DNA from: Bacteroidia bacterium
GTDB taxonomy: Bacteria > Bacteroidota > Bacteroidia > Flavobacteriales > Flavobacteriaceae
Direction of reading: 5' to 3'
Assembly (NCBI GenBank): GCA_030427865.1
Contig: JAUICK010000005.1
Location: forward strand, 1-64,000
DNA length: 64,000 nt
A model generated the notes under the pieces. It worked only from the letters and a program-made list of their open reading frames with translations. It was not told the origin of the DNA and searched no databases. Positions 27,270-36,615 of the stretch are shown here, piece after piece. The translations under genes and the position numbers were made by a program. Numbering within the stretch: the first letter of the stretch is position 1; each line of letters opens with the position of its first letter.

Positions 27270-28379
27270 TTAATCTCCATCTGTATCCCTGTAACCTGCA
27301 TCTAAACTCACGTTAAAGGCTTGCATCATATCAACCTTTAATAATATAACCCCTTTTTGTAATTCATCATATGCTTTTAACATTTGTGAATTATCTGATG
27401 CTATTTGAGACACAAAATCTGAATTTAAATTATTAATTTGTGTTTTAGCTGCAGCAAATTGATTTTGAATTTTAACCACTAAATCTTGTCTATCTAAGGC
27501 TATTAGATAATCTTTAAAACTACTTCTATTAGCACTTGAGTTTCCTGTATAAGTACCTTTAAAAAGGTTTTCAACCGCTGTTAATGCTTCTAATGCTAAT
27601 GTTTTAGATACATCTTTTTTATAAACAGCTTCTACTTTTTCTGGCAGTGGATTTGTAGAGAAAATACCAGCAGGGATACCAAATTTGTTTGTTCTTACTC
27701 CTTTTTCGAAGAAAAAAACATAATCATTAATAATTCTATTAAAAGTACCAGATGAAGTTCTTTCTAAATTATTAACAAACGTATTTCTATCAGCTTTAAA
27801 TTGATTTACAACATCTTTGGTTAAGTTGTTCATTTGGTTTAAAACATCTGTTAAATACTTTTTGTAATTATCGTTGTTAGTTGCAGTAGTAAATTTTGCT
27901 AAAATCTCATTATCATTATCACCAACACCATACAATAAATAGTCTAAAGCAGGAAAACCTTGTGCATCATGATTGTTAGCACTGTTTAAATCGTAACTTC
28001 CTGAAGAAATATTATTTTCTACATCTGCAACAGTAAGCGGATATACATTCATAAAGAAAGAATATTGAATTTCTTCTGCTCTACCAATATTGTACATTTC
28101 TACATATTGCCACTTTTTGTAAGCTTCTAACCAAGCTACTCTTAGATCTTCTAATGTTGTTTGTGTTGGATTGTTTATAAACGTATCTCCAATAGATTTT
28201 AAAGATTCCATTTTACTGGCAAAATCGTCGTAAGAAGGGATAATAATGTTATCTGCTATATGTGCAAGCATTATTTTTCTATCAAAATTATCTTTAACTT
28301 CAACTCCACCTTCTTCTCCAGAACTACAGGAATTAAAAATAATTACTATAACAAAAAGTAAACTAATTTTTTTAAACAT
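27270..28379 (-). CDS. Imelysin-like lipoprotein (peptidase M75 family)
   Basis: 369 aa. The ATG at 28379 is chosen because it opens a lipoprotein signal (MFKKISLLFVIVIIFNSC, Cys18); the longer reading is not signal-like. The body is imelysin-like: 'NIIIPSYDDFASKMESLKS', 'DLRVAWLEAYKKWQYVEMYNIG', 'QGFPALDYLLYG'. The family's usual GxHxxE metal motif reads GFPALD here, so both His and Glu are absent. Imelysins (IrpA, ICMP) are surface or periplasmic iron-linked proteins without proven peptidase activity. The gene is flanked by hairpins on both sides. Confidence 0.87.
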   Translation of the reverse strand: MFKKISLLFVIVIIFNSCSSGEEGGVEVKDNFDRKIMLAHIADNIIIPSYDDFASKMESLKSIGDTFINNPTQTTLEDLRVAWLEAYKKWQYVEMYNIGRAEEIQYSFFMNVYPLTVADVENNISSGSYDLNSANNHDAQGFPALDYLLYGVGDNDNEILAKFTTATNNDNYKKYLTDVLNQMNNLTKDVVNQFKADRNTFVNNLERTSSGTFNRIINDYVFFFEKGVRTNKFGIPAGIFSTNPLPEKVEAVYKKDVSKTLALEALTAVENLFKGTYTGNSSANRSSFKDYLIALDRQDLVVKIQNQFAAAKTQINNLNSDFVSQIASDNSQMLKAYDELQKGVILLKVDMMQAFNVSLDAGYRDTDGD

Positions 28380-28410
28380 CTTATTTCTATTTATTCTAAA
28401 TAAAGATACA

Positions 28411-28448
28411 AAAATAGCAAAAAGCAATGAATTAGAATTGCTTTTTGC
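28411..28448 (-). terminator. Hairpin between the DUF4856 and imelysin-like genes
   Basis: GCAAAAAGCAAT (28417-28428) pairs with ATTGCTTTTTGC (28437-28448), a 12-bp stem with an 8-nt loop. The minus-strand 3' side is TATTTTTGT. It may be a terminator or an mRNA-processing stem inside the cluster. Confidence 0.6.
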
Positions 28449-28465
28449 AATGAATATTTTAATAA

Positions 28466-29647
28466 TTAACTCCCTGCTTGCGCAACTGTAAATTTAAATC
28501 TTGTAGCAATATCAGTAGATATTTGATCTAATGTTGTTGTTGTAATATCCCAGAAACCATTACCAGCTGTTAATGTGCTAATAAATGCATCTACTTCTGA
28601 TTTGGTAAAATAAGGGGCATTAGAATTTGGTTTTCTTGTAAATTGTAAACTATAAACAAATCCAAAACCTTCAGATAAATCATGGAAAGCTGCTCCTTTG
28701 TTAGTAGCTAAAGTAGCTTTAGCTTGTTGCAAATAATACACTGCTCTAATACCAATAATTTCAGATATTTTTTCTTTTAAAATTTCTGCTTGTGCATCTC
28801 TTGTTGCATAGTCTTTGTTAACAATAGCAGCTCTACCTAACTTAAAAGCATCGTATATATCAGATGCAATTCCTGCAAAATCTGTATCACCTTCTACTCT
28901 ACTTAAATATTTATTTAAAAAACTATCTTTATTTAAAACTGGAGATGCTGCATCTGCTTCATTTCCATATAAATAACCAAAAGCCTCATCCCATTTATGC
29001 TCCATATTGGTATAATTTTTACCGCTTGCAACAGTACCAGCATCATTGTCTGTTCTATTACTACCAGCATCTAAAACAGCTGGACTTAAATAATTGTTTA
29101 AGATTTGATCTACCATAAGTGCACCAATTAAACCTTTATTAATTGCTTGGTTATATTCTAACCCTTTAGCACTTACATATCTTGTAGAACCACCACCAGC
29201 TTCTTGAATTTTACCAGCAGTACCTGCTTTAGCATCTACATTCCAATTAGGAAAAACATCATTTACTTGAGCAGCAATCCAAGAATCAAATTCTGCTTTT
29301 ATTACAGTTGCATCTGTTGTATTTGCAGCATAAAAATCTGTTGAAGCTGCTGTTTTACTTCTAATATTTTTCGAAGAACTATTTAAAGCTGCATTAGAAA
29401 ATTTATCACCTGTATTGGTAAACATTCCGTCTAAATCTATTTCAGTTTTTGTTGGGTCTTTTAAAGCGCTAACAAATTCGTTACCCATTTGAATTCTCGT
29501 GGTTTGCCCGTTAAAATCTACTGAAGAACTCCCGTTTCTTAAAAAAGAATATGTTTTTGGTGCTTGAGTAATTGGTGTATCATCTTCATTTTTATTACAA
29601 GAAAATAAAGTAGATACAATTGCTAATGATAGAATAATTTTTTTCAT
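28466..29647 (-). CDS. DUF4856 lipoprotein
   Basis: 393 aa. Lipoprotein signal with Cys17 (STLFSC). The body is DUF4856: 'YSFLRNGSSSVDFNGQTTRIQMGNEF', 'GAGKI/EAGGGSTRYVSAKGLEYNQAINKGLIGAL', 'MEHKWDEAFGYLYGNE' and 'FHDLSEGFGFVYSLQF'. It is a mostly alpha-helical protein that in Bacteroidota occurs next to imelysin, HTTM and a TonB-dependent receptor, as here. It probably sits on the outer membrane and binds or delivers metal. Molecular function is unproven. Confidence 0.87.
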   Translation of the reverse strand: MKKIILSLAIVSTLFSCNKNEDDTPITQAPKTYSFLRNGSSSVDFNGQTTRIQMGNEFVSALKDPTKTEIDLDGMFTNTGDKFSNAALNSSSKNIRSKTAASTDFYAANTTDATVIKAEFDSWIAAQVNDVFPNWNVDAKAGTAGKIQEAGGGSTRYVSAKGLEYNQAINKGLIGALMVDQILNNYLSPAVLDAGSNRTDNDAGTVASGKNYTNMEHKWDEAFGYLYGNEADAASPVLNKDSFLNKYLSRVEGDTDFAGIASDIYDAFKLGRAAIVNKDYATRDAQAEILKEKISEIIGIRAVYYLQQAKATLATNKGAAFHDLSEGFGFVYSLQFTRKPNSNAPYFTKSEVDAFISTLTAGNGFWDITTTTLDQISTDIATRFKFTVAQAGS

Positions 29648-29689
29648 TTTTTATTTAGATTGATTTTAAATAGCTTTCATTTACGAGTG

Positions 29690-29719
29690 CAAATATAAAA
29701 CTCAAATCGAGTTCTACAA
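29690..29719 (-). promoter_or_regulatory. Consensus promoter of the DUF4856-imelysin-HTTM-receptor cluster
   Basis: On the minus strand, TTG (29719-29717), 19 bp, TATATTTG (29697-29690). The spacer holds a short inverted repeat AACTC-AAATC-GAGTT (29699-29713) that could be an operator. It is not a recognisable Fur box. Confidence 0.65.
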
Positions 29720-29787
29720 AGTTTATTTAGATTTAATTTAAATAAAAAAACAAGTTATTTTATAACACTTTGAAAATCAGCTAAATT

Positions 29788-31293
29788 TTACAAAGTTTTT
29801 AAATACTCAACTACAGCTTTTCGAATATCGGAACCTAATGCTGTTGTTTTAGGTTTATAAATAGAAAGCACTTCTTTGTTTTTATCAGATAAAAAAGGGA
29901 TGTCAAATCCTTTTAATAAATAGTCAGAGAAAGCAATCGTATAAGTCTTTTTTAGATTGATGGGTTTTCCTTGAATTAACCACGTTTTGTCTTTGAAAAC
30001 AATATGATGTCTATGCAAATAAGCACCAGTACCTGCTGCTAATTTTCCATAATCCAACACACGTTTTAACAATCTTCCTTTTATTTCAACTTTTAAAACA
30101 TCACCTCCATAAGGTAATACTCTAAAAATATCTACTGCTGTAATATTTCCAGACAATTGGTCATCAATTCTTATAGAACCTCCATTTACCAAAGCTGCAT
30201 CTACCTTATCATCAAAAGCAAAAGACATAGCAGCAGTAATAACTTGTCCTAAATTGGTTTGTTGGCTACGAATTGGAGTATCTCTTCCATCTAAAGGAGT
30301 TTTAGCATTGTAAATAACTTCATCAGGATTAGGAATGATATCTTTAATTTTTGATGTTAAAATAGATTGCCATCTTTGTACAATTACATTCACTTTTTCA
30401 TCTGGTTTTATAGAGGAATTGATTTCTTTTAACTCAGATTTTACAACTGTCTTCTTAGTGTTTTTATCATACGAAATTCTATGAATATAGGCTGTTTTTG
30501 CATTGGCATCTGCTTTCGTAATGATAACATTACCAAATTTGTGTTTCATATTTGTATGTTCATGACCTCCCATAATTAATGGCAAATCAGGAATTAACTT
30601 TGCAATTCTTTTATCATTAGTAATTTTAACATGGGTTAAGCCAAAAACTACATCCACTTTATCTTTTATTGCTGCATAAGACGCTCTTGCTTTTACAAAC
30701 ATATTGCCATATTCTACATATTCTTTAGGGTTTGAAGGAATACACACACTAATAAAACCAATTTTAATTTTTGTACCATCTGCATCAACAATTTCTTTAA
30801 TAAATGTCTCTCCTACTGGCACTTTTTCCCCTTCTCTTTCTTTGTAAAAAGGAATTACAGCTTCGTTAGTTTTTAATTTTACATTGGCAGATATCCAAGG
30901 AAAATTACTTTCGTTTAAACGTTTTTGTAAATCTTTTTGAGGCACATCAAATTCGTGATTACCAAAGGCAACCAAATCGAAATTCATTGCATTCATTACT
31001 TCTACCATTTGTTTTCCACGAACTCTTTCTCCATCAACTTTAATGGTTCCTAATAAAGACGGATTTAAAAAATCGCCCGCTAAAAATAGCATTGTATTTG
31101 GGTTTTCTTTTAATAATTCTTGATGTACAGTCTCTACTCTTGCCATTCCTCCATACTCTCCTCCTTGTATAGGTGCAATTTCATACACATCATTAATTTG
31201 TAAAAATGTAAAATCTATTTTTCCATCATCTTTTGTACAAGATGATGATATTAAAATTGAGAAAATTAATAATAGTAATTTTGTGAATTTCAT
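29788..31293 (-). CDS. Bifunctional metallophosphatase/5'-nucleotidase lipoprotein
   Basis: 501 aa. Lipoprotein signal with Cys19 (ILISSSC). An N-terminal calcineurin-like metallophosphatase domain follows, with 'LQINDVYEI', 'FLAGDFLNPS', 'AFGNHEFD', 'GLTHVKI' and 'IMGGHEHTN'. The C-terminal 5'-nucleotidase domain binds the nucleoside ('LGQVITAAMSFAF', 'ALVNGGSIRID', 'VDIFRVLPYGGDVLKVE'). The first metal motif is D-x-Y (DVYE) instead of D-x-H, a variant shared by a subfamily. It probably dephosphorylates nucleotides outside the inner membrane to salvage nucleoside and phosphate. It lies upstream of the DUF4856 cluster in the same direction but 140 bp apart. Confidence 0.92.
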   Translation of the reverse strand: MKFTKLLLLIFSILISSSCTKDDGKIDFTFLQINDVYEIAPIQGGEYGGMARVETVHQELLKENPNTMLFLAGDFLNPSLLGTIKVDGERVRGKQMVEVMNAMNFDLVAFGNHEFDVPQKDLQKRLNESNFPWISANVKLKTNEAVIPFYKEREGEKVPVGETFIKEIVDADGTKIKIGFISVCIPSNPKEYVEYGNMFVKARASYAAIKDKVDVVFGLTHVKITNDKRIAKLIPDLPLIMGGHEHTNMKHKFGNVIITKADANAKTAYIHRISYDKNTKKTVVKSELKEINSSIKPDEKVNVIVQRWQSILTSKIKDIIPNPDEVIYNAKTPLDGRDTPIRSQQTNLGQVITAAMSFAFDDKVDAALVNGGSIRIDDQLSGNITAVDIFRVLPYGGDVLKVEIKGRLLKRVLDYGKLAAGTGAYLHRHHIVFKDKTWLIQGKPINLKKTYTIAFSDYLLKGFDIPFLSDKNKEVLSIYKPKTTALGSDIRKAVVEYLKTL

Positions 31294-31357
31294 TTTATTT
31301 TTATGACTTTAAGAGGATTTAAAAAACACTTTAAACCCTTCTATACTTTTTTTTCTA

Positions 31358-32215
31358 TTAAAGAAACACTTCTAAAGCTTTATTATAAGCGCTTTCAAAA
31401 CTCATGGGTTTTATATTGGTATTTGCTTTTTGCGTTGTAAAATAACTAACCAGTTTCTCTGTAGGCATATTACCTGTTAATTCGTCTTTAGCCATTGGAC
31501 AACCACCATAACCTTTTATAGCGCCATCAAAACGATTACAACCTGCTTTAAAAGCTGCATCTACTTTTTCATGCCATTTATCTGGTGTCGTATGCAAATG
31601 CGCACCAAACTCAATTTCTGGATATTTAGGAATTAAATTCGAAAATAAATACGATATAACTTCAGGAGTTGAGCTTCCAATTGTATCTGAAAGTGATAAA
31701 ATTTTAACGCCCATTTTAGAGAGTTTTTCAGTCCACTCTCCTACTATTTCAACATCCCAAGGATCTCCATACGGATTTCCAAATCCCATAGACAAATACG
31801 CGACCACTTCTTTATTCGTTTTGTATGCGATGTTTAAAATTTCGTCTAAAGTTTCTATCGATTCTGCAATGGTTTTATGCGTATTACGCATCTGGAAGTT
31901 TTCGGAAATTGAAAAAGGATACCCCAAATAATCAATTTCTTTAAATTGTGAAGCATCATTTGCTCCTCTTATATTGGCAATTATTGCCAATAATTTACTT
32001 TGCGTTTTCGATAAATCTAATTTTGATAAAACAGCAGCTGTATCTCGCATTTGCGGAATTGCTTTGGGCGATACAAAACTGCCAAAATCAATGGTGTCAA
32101 AACCTACTTTTAATAAAGAATTGATATACAATGCCTTTTTTTCTGTAGGAATAAAATGCGATTTTATGCCTTGCATTGCATCACGTGGACATTCTATGAT
32201 TTTGACTTTTTTCAT
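31358..32215 (-). CDS. Hydroxymethylglutaryl-CoA lyase homologue
   Basis: 285 aa. TIM-barrel member of the HMGL-like family, cleaving HMG-CoA to acetyl-CoA and acetoacetate in leucine or ketone-body catabolism. Visible are the N-terminal substrate/metal motif 'ECPRDAMQG', 'FGNPYGDPWD' and 'LSDTIGSS', the metal ligands in 'GAHLHTTPDKWHEK', and the catalytic Cys loop 'GGCPMAKDELTGN'. Canonical enzymes read 'EVGPRDGLQ', so this is a divergent subfamily common in Bacteroidota. The ATG lies just 5 nt after the -7 promoter element, so the mRNA is probably leaderless. Confidence 0.88.
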   Translation of the reverse strand: MKKVKIIECPRDAMQGIKSHFIPTEKKALYINSLLKVGFDTIDFGSFVSPKAIPQMRDTAAVLSKLDLSKTQSKLLAIIANIRGANDASQFKEIDYLGYPFSISENFQMRNTHKTIAESIETLDEILNIAYKTNKEVVAYLSMGFGNPYGDPWDVEIVGEWTEKLSKMGVKILSLSDTIGSSTPEVISYLFSNLIPKYPEIEFGAHLHTTPDKWHEKVDAAFKAGCNRFDGAIKGYGGCPMAKDELTGNMPTEKLVSYFTTQKANTNIKPMSFESAYNKALEVFL

Positions 32216-32220
32216 CTACT

Positions 32221-32249
32221 CAAAGATAGCTAAACAAATGAAGTTGCAA
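32221..32249 (-). promoter_or_regulatory. Consensus, near-leaderless promoter of the HMG-CoA lyase gene
   Basis: On the minus strand, TTG (32249-32247), 18 bp, TATCTTTG (32228-32221), then 5 nt and the ATG at 32215. Confidence 0.75.
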
Positions 32250-32459
32250 AATTATTTCTATTGATTATTAAAGGTCTTTTTAACTCTTCTCTAATATAAA
32301 TAAAATGGCACATTTACATATTATTAGTAATTGTATTTCACAGTAATATTTGGTGTGATGCTATGATAATAACTTTTAATTAACCAAACTTAAATATGGT
32401 TAAGTATTAGTTATACAAAATTTTAAAATGGTTTTATAAAAGTAATAAACAATAAAACT

Positions 32460-33983
<1,524 letters not shown>

Positions 33984-33989
33984 TGAATA

Positions 33990-34475
33990 CTAATTTAAAG
34001 TTTGGGCAGTTAATTGCATAAAAGCAGCTTCTACATTATCGTTTTCTTTGGCACTGGTAATCAAATCAATATTTACAGAAACTTGTTCAATTACCTTGTT
34101 GAGTTCTTTTTGGGTAAGCAAATCTTTTTTATTTCCAACTATGGTAATATTTTGTAAACCAGACAACTCTTTTACCATTTGTAAATTTTCATCAATCGTT
34201 AAGTAAGTTTCTTCTCTACTTACATCAAATACAAACATGGCAGCATGAGCACCTAAAAAATAAGCTTTAGGTATTTTCTCATTTCCACTTGTACCAGCAA
34301 CATCCCAAATCATTAATTTTATGGTTTCATTTTCATATTCAACTACTTTTTTACTCACTCTAACACCAATTGTACTGATGTAATCTTCGGAAAATTCATT
34401 TAAAACAAACCTTCTAATGAGTGAGGTTTTGCCAACTCCAAAATTACCAACAAGTAGTACTTTTTTTGCAATCAT
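33990..34475 (-). CDS. Ras-like small GTPase
   Basis: 161 aa. Small Ras/Rab-type G domain: G1 GNFGVGKT (10-17), G2 Thr35 in 'YISTIGV', G3 D58-V-A-G61, G4 NKKD (115-118), G5 SAKE (141-144). At the position of Ras Gln61 there is Thr62, so unaided GTP hydrolysis is likely poor and a GAP partner is expected. No lipidation Cys or membrane segment is present, so it is probably cytosolic. It belongs to the prokaryotic Ras superfamily and is distinct from classical MglA, which has a different G3. It sits between a longin/roadblock-like protein gene and a hybrid kinase gene, in one operon. Confidence 0.9.
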   Translation of the reverse strand: MIAKKVLLVGNFGVGKTSLIRRFVLNEFSEDYISTIGVRVSKKVVEYENETIKLMIWDVAGTSGNEKIPKAYFLGAHAAMFVFDVSREETYLTIDENLQMVKELSGLQNITIVGNKKDLLTQKELNKVIEQVSVNIDLITSAKENDNVEAAFMQLTAQTLN

Positions 34476-34490
34476 AAAATTTGAATGATA

Positions 34491-35300
34491 TTATTCTTCT
34501 ATTAATTTTTGAAAAATAAGGGTGTTTAAACGCTCTTCATCAGATAAATACGAACGATCTCTTAAAATAATTTCAGCTAAATTATTAATTCTATCTGATA
34601 ATTCTTCTTTAAAAGTTGCGTTTAAAACTCCTGAGCAAGCAATAGCAATATAGATGCTCTTAAAATTTTGAATGGAAAGTTGGAAGGTTTCAAACTTAAT
34701 ATCTTCTAAATCTTGACCTTCTTTAGAAAATGCATCTTCAGCAAACGATTTAATAGCTGTTAACATTCCAGAAACCATATCTTTATCTGCAATATTGCCT
34801 CTTGAGTAACTTCCAGAAAGCAAACCAGAATCTTTTTCTATAATAAAAACTTCTTCTATAATTGGTTCAAAAACTTCTTGTAATACAACATCTGCATCGT
34901 TCTTTTTTCCTTTAAAAAAGCGTTTTAGAATTTCTTGTATAGAAAACTTTTCTTTAACTGTTTTATTTACGCTCTCAGTTAACTTGGTAATTTCGCTAAC
35001 AATAGCTTTCTTTACCAATTTACCCATAATTGGGTATAATGCTTCTACAACTTCGTCTTGAGAGTCTCTAATTTGAACTTTTATGGTTTCTGTTATGGTG
35101 TCTCCAAAATATTCTGGAAATTTTTCGCGAAGATCTAAGATTTTTTCATCCATTAAAGGAGAAACGTTCTTAGCTAATTTTTCTCTAAAAATTACTTCTT
35201 TGCTAAGCGATTCAAACTTTTCTCGATCTTCTGCTAATAAAAGTTCTCTGAGTAACTCAAAACGATTGTCTTTTGTGTTATCTACAGGCGTTTTTTTCAT
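34491..35300 (-). CDS. Longin/roadblock-like regulator of the GTPase operon
   Basis: 269 aa, cytoplasmic. The N-terminal motif RELLLAED (18-25) is shared with the upstream 116-aa protein. A middle segment has 'EALYPIMGKLVKKAIVSEI' (about 87-105). The C-terminal half reads 'IIEEVFIIEKDSGLLSGSY' (about 147-165) and 'DKDMVSGMLTAIKSF' (172-186), then 'IYIAIACSGV', a pattern like roadblock/longin sensors. I recall similar N-terminal halves in OmpA-family proteins next to small GTPases in proteobacteria and cyanobacteria; here no OmpA domain is present. A GEF or GAP role for the Ras-like GTPase is inferred. Confidence 0.65.
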   Translation of the reverse strand: MKKTPVDNTKDNRFELLRELLLAEDREKFESLSKEVIFREKLAKNVSPLMDEKILDLREKFPEYFGDTITETIKVQIRDSQDEVVEALYPIMGKLVKKAIVSEITKLTESVNKTVKEKFSIQEILKRFFKGKKNDADVVLQEVFEPIIEEVFIIEKDSGLLSGSYSRGNIADKDMVSGMLTAIKSFAEDAFSKEGQDLEDIKFETFQLSIQNFKSIYIAIACSGVLNATFKEELSDRINNLAEIILRDRSYLSDEERLNTLIFQKLIEE

Positions 35301-35651
35301 CTATTCTTGCAACATCAATGCAATTTTCTCTAAAGCTTTTCCTAATTTTCTTCTATCTGCTTTTTCATCATCTAAATCTGCTAATCTCTTGTCTAAATCA
35401 TCATTTAAATCTTGAAATTTATGATCCATTAAACTTTCTAAATCAGCTAATTTATTTTCTAAATTAGTTACAGCTTCTTGTAAATTCTTATCTGTAGCAT
35501 CTTTTAATGACTGAATTTTATTGTACATATCAGCAAACTCGCTGTTGTATTCTTTCATATTTTCACCAAAGATGAGTTCTCTTACGGCTGCAATTCTATC
35601 AATTTCTTTTTGACTGTCTGCTACTGAATTTTTTTCTTTATTTTCTGCCAT
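35301..35651 (-). CDS. Coiled-coil protein of the GTPase operon
   Basis: 116 aa, highly charged and helical with heptad-like leucines (residues about 45-100, 'NLENKLADLESLMDHKFQ'). Residues 24-30 (RELIFGE) match the N-terminal motif of the next protein (RELLLAED), suggesting a common docking helix. Its stop codon directly abuts the start of the longin/roadblock-like gene, so the two are tightly coupled. It has no signal peptide. I do not recognise a named family. It heads an operon of four genes ending with the hybrid kinase. Confidence 0.65.
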   Translation of the reverse strand: MAENKEKNSVADSQKEIDRIAAVRELIFGENMKEYNSEFADMYNKIQSLKDATDKNLQEAVTNLENKLADLESLMDHKFQDLNDDLDKRLADLDDEKADRRKLGKALEKIALMLQE

Positions 35652-35756
35652 TTATTCTAAGTTGATTATATTATAACTGTACTTTTTGGTTAGATTAAAA
35701 AACCTAATAAAACAGGCTTTCTAACAAATATACATTAAAAAATAAGTTATAAAAAT

Positions 35757-36539
35757 CTAAACCTCAATTTTTAAGCCATCATAAGCTAAAAAAACATTCT
35801 TGGGAAGAAATTTCGAAACTTCTTCATGAAAACCTAATTTATGGCTAATATGGGTAAAATATGCTTTTTTAGGTTGCATTTCTGCTACAAAATCTAAGGC
35901 TTCTTGTAAATTGAAATGTGTAGGATGTGTTTCAACTCTTAGGGCATCAACTACTAAAACATCTAATTTTTTTAATTTTTCTTTTTCAGTTTCTTCAATA
36001 TATTTTACATCTGTTAAGTAAGCAAAATCTTGAAAGCGATATGCTGTAATGGGTAATTTTCCATGAAAAACTTCTATTGGAGTTACTTCTAAACCTTCTA
36101 CTTGAAACTTAGCTTTATGAATAATATTAGGGTTTAGTGTGGGTGCTCCAAGATATTTATATTTTGGGTTGAAAATATATTCGAAACGTTTTTCTAAACT
36201 TTGTAATGTTCTCTCGTTCAAATAAATAGGCAACTCTCCTTTTTGATAACAAAAAGGACGTAAATCATCTAAACCACCTATGTGATCTGCATGCTCGTGT
36301 GTAAAAAAAACACCATTTAAAGATTGTATGTTTTCTCTTAACATTTGCTGCCTAAAATCTAAACCACAATCTATTGTGAAGGCAACATTATTCCAAGAAA
36401 TTAAAATGGAAGAACGCAAACGTTTGTCTTTAGGGTTTTTAGATTTGCAAACAGGATCATTACTTGCAATCATAGGAATACCTTGAGAAGTTCCAGTTCC
36501 TAAAAAGGTAATTTTTAACAGTTTTTTGGTAAAATTCAT
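35757..36539 (-). CDS. MBL-fold metallohydrolase
   Basis: 260 aa. The ATG at 36539 is the start; the TTG one codon earlier is unnecessary. Metallo-beta-lactamase fold: 'ITFLGTGTSQGIPMI', metal motif H-x-H-x-D-H in 'FFTHEHADHIGGLDD', 'DVLVVDALRVETHPTHFN' and 'AYFTHISHKLG'. Sequence features are closest to the PhnP/ribonuclease-Z-like branch that handles cyclic or phosphodiester substrates. The substrate is unknown. It is probably transcribed as a near-leaderless mRNA and is divergent from the 482-aa gene. Confidence 0.9.
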   Translation of the reverse strand: MNFTKKLLKITFLGTGTSQGIPMIASNDPVCKSKNPKDKRLRSSILISWNNVAFTIDCGLDFRQQMLRENIQSLNGVFFTHEHADHIGGLDDLRPFCYQKGELPIYLNERTLQSLEKRFEYIFNPKYKYLGAPTLNPNIIHKAKFQVEGLEVTPIEVFHGKLPITAYRFQDFAYLTDVKYIEETEKEKLKKLDVLVVDALRVETHPTHFNLQEALDFVAEMQPKKAYFTHISHKLGFHEEVSKFLPKNVFLAYDGLKIEV

Positions 36540-36544
36540 CAAAA

Positions 36545-36552
36545 CAAAAATA
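36545..36552 (-). promoter_or_regulatory. -7 element 5 nt before the MBL-hydrolase ATG (near-leaderless)
   Basis: TATTTTTG on the minus strand matches TAnnTTTG and is followed by 5 nt and the ATG at 36539. I see no clear TTG partner, and the region overlaps the divergent promoter. Confidence 0.55.
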
Positions 36553-36561
36553 GCATAAAAA

Positions 36562-36593
36562 TTGACTGATAGCGCTCTATTTTAGTACATTTG
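36562..36593 (+). promoter_or_regulatory. Consensus promoter of the 482-aa gene
   Basis: TTG (36562-36564), 21 bp, TACATTTG (36586-36593). The start codon lies 22 nt downstream. Confidence 0.75.
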
Positions 36594-36615
36594 TTTAAAC
36601 ATTAAAAAATGATAT

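Noticed and set aside
29699..29713. AACTC-AAATC-GAGTT as a Fur box
   Set aside because: The arms are too short and do not match the known Fur consensus. It is only noted as a possible operator.
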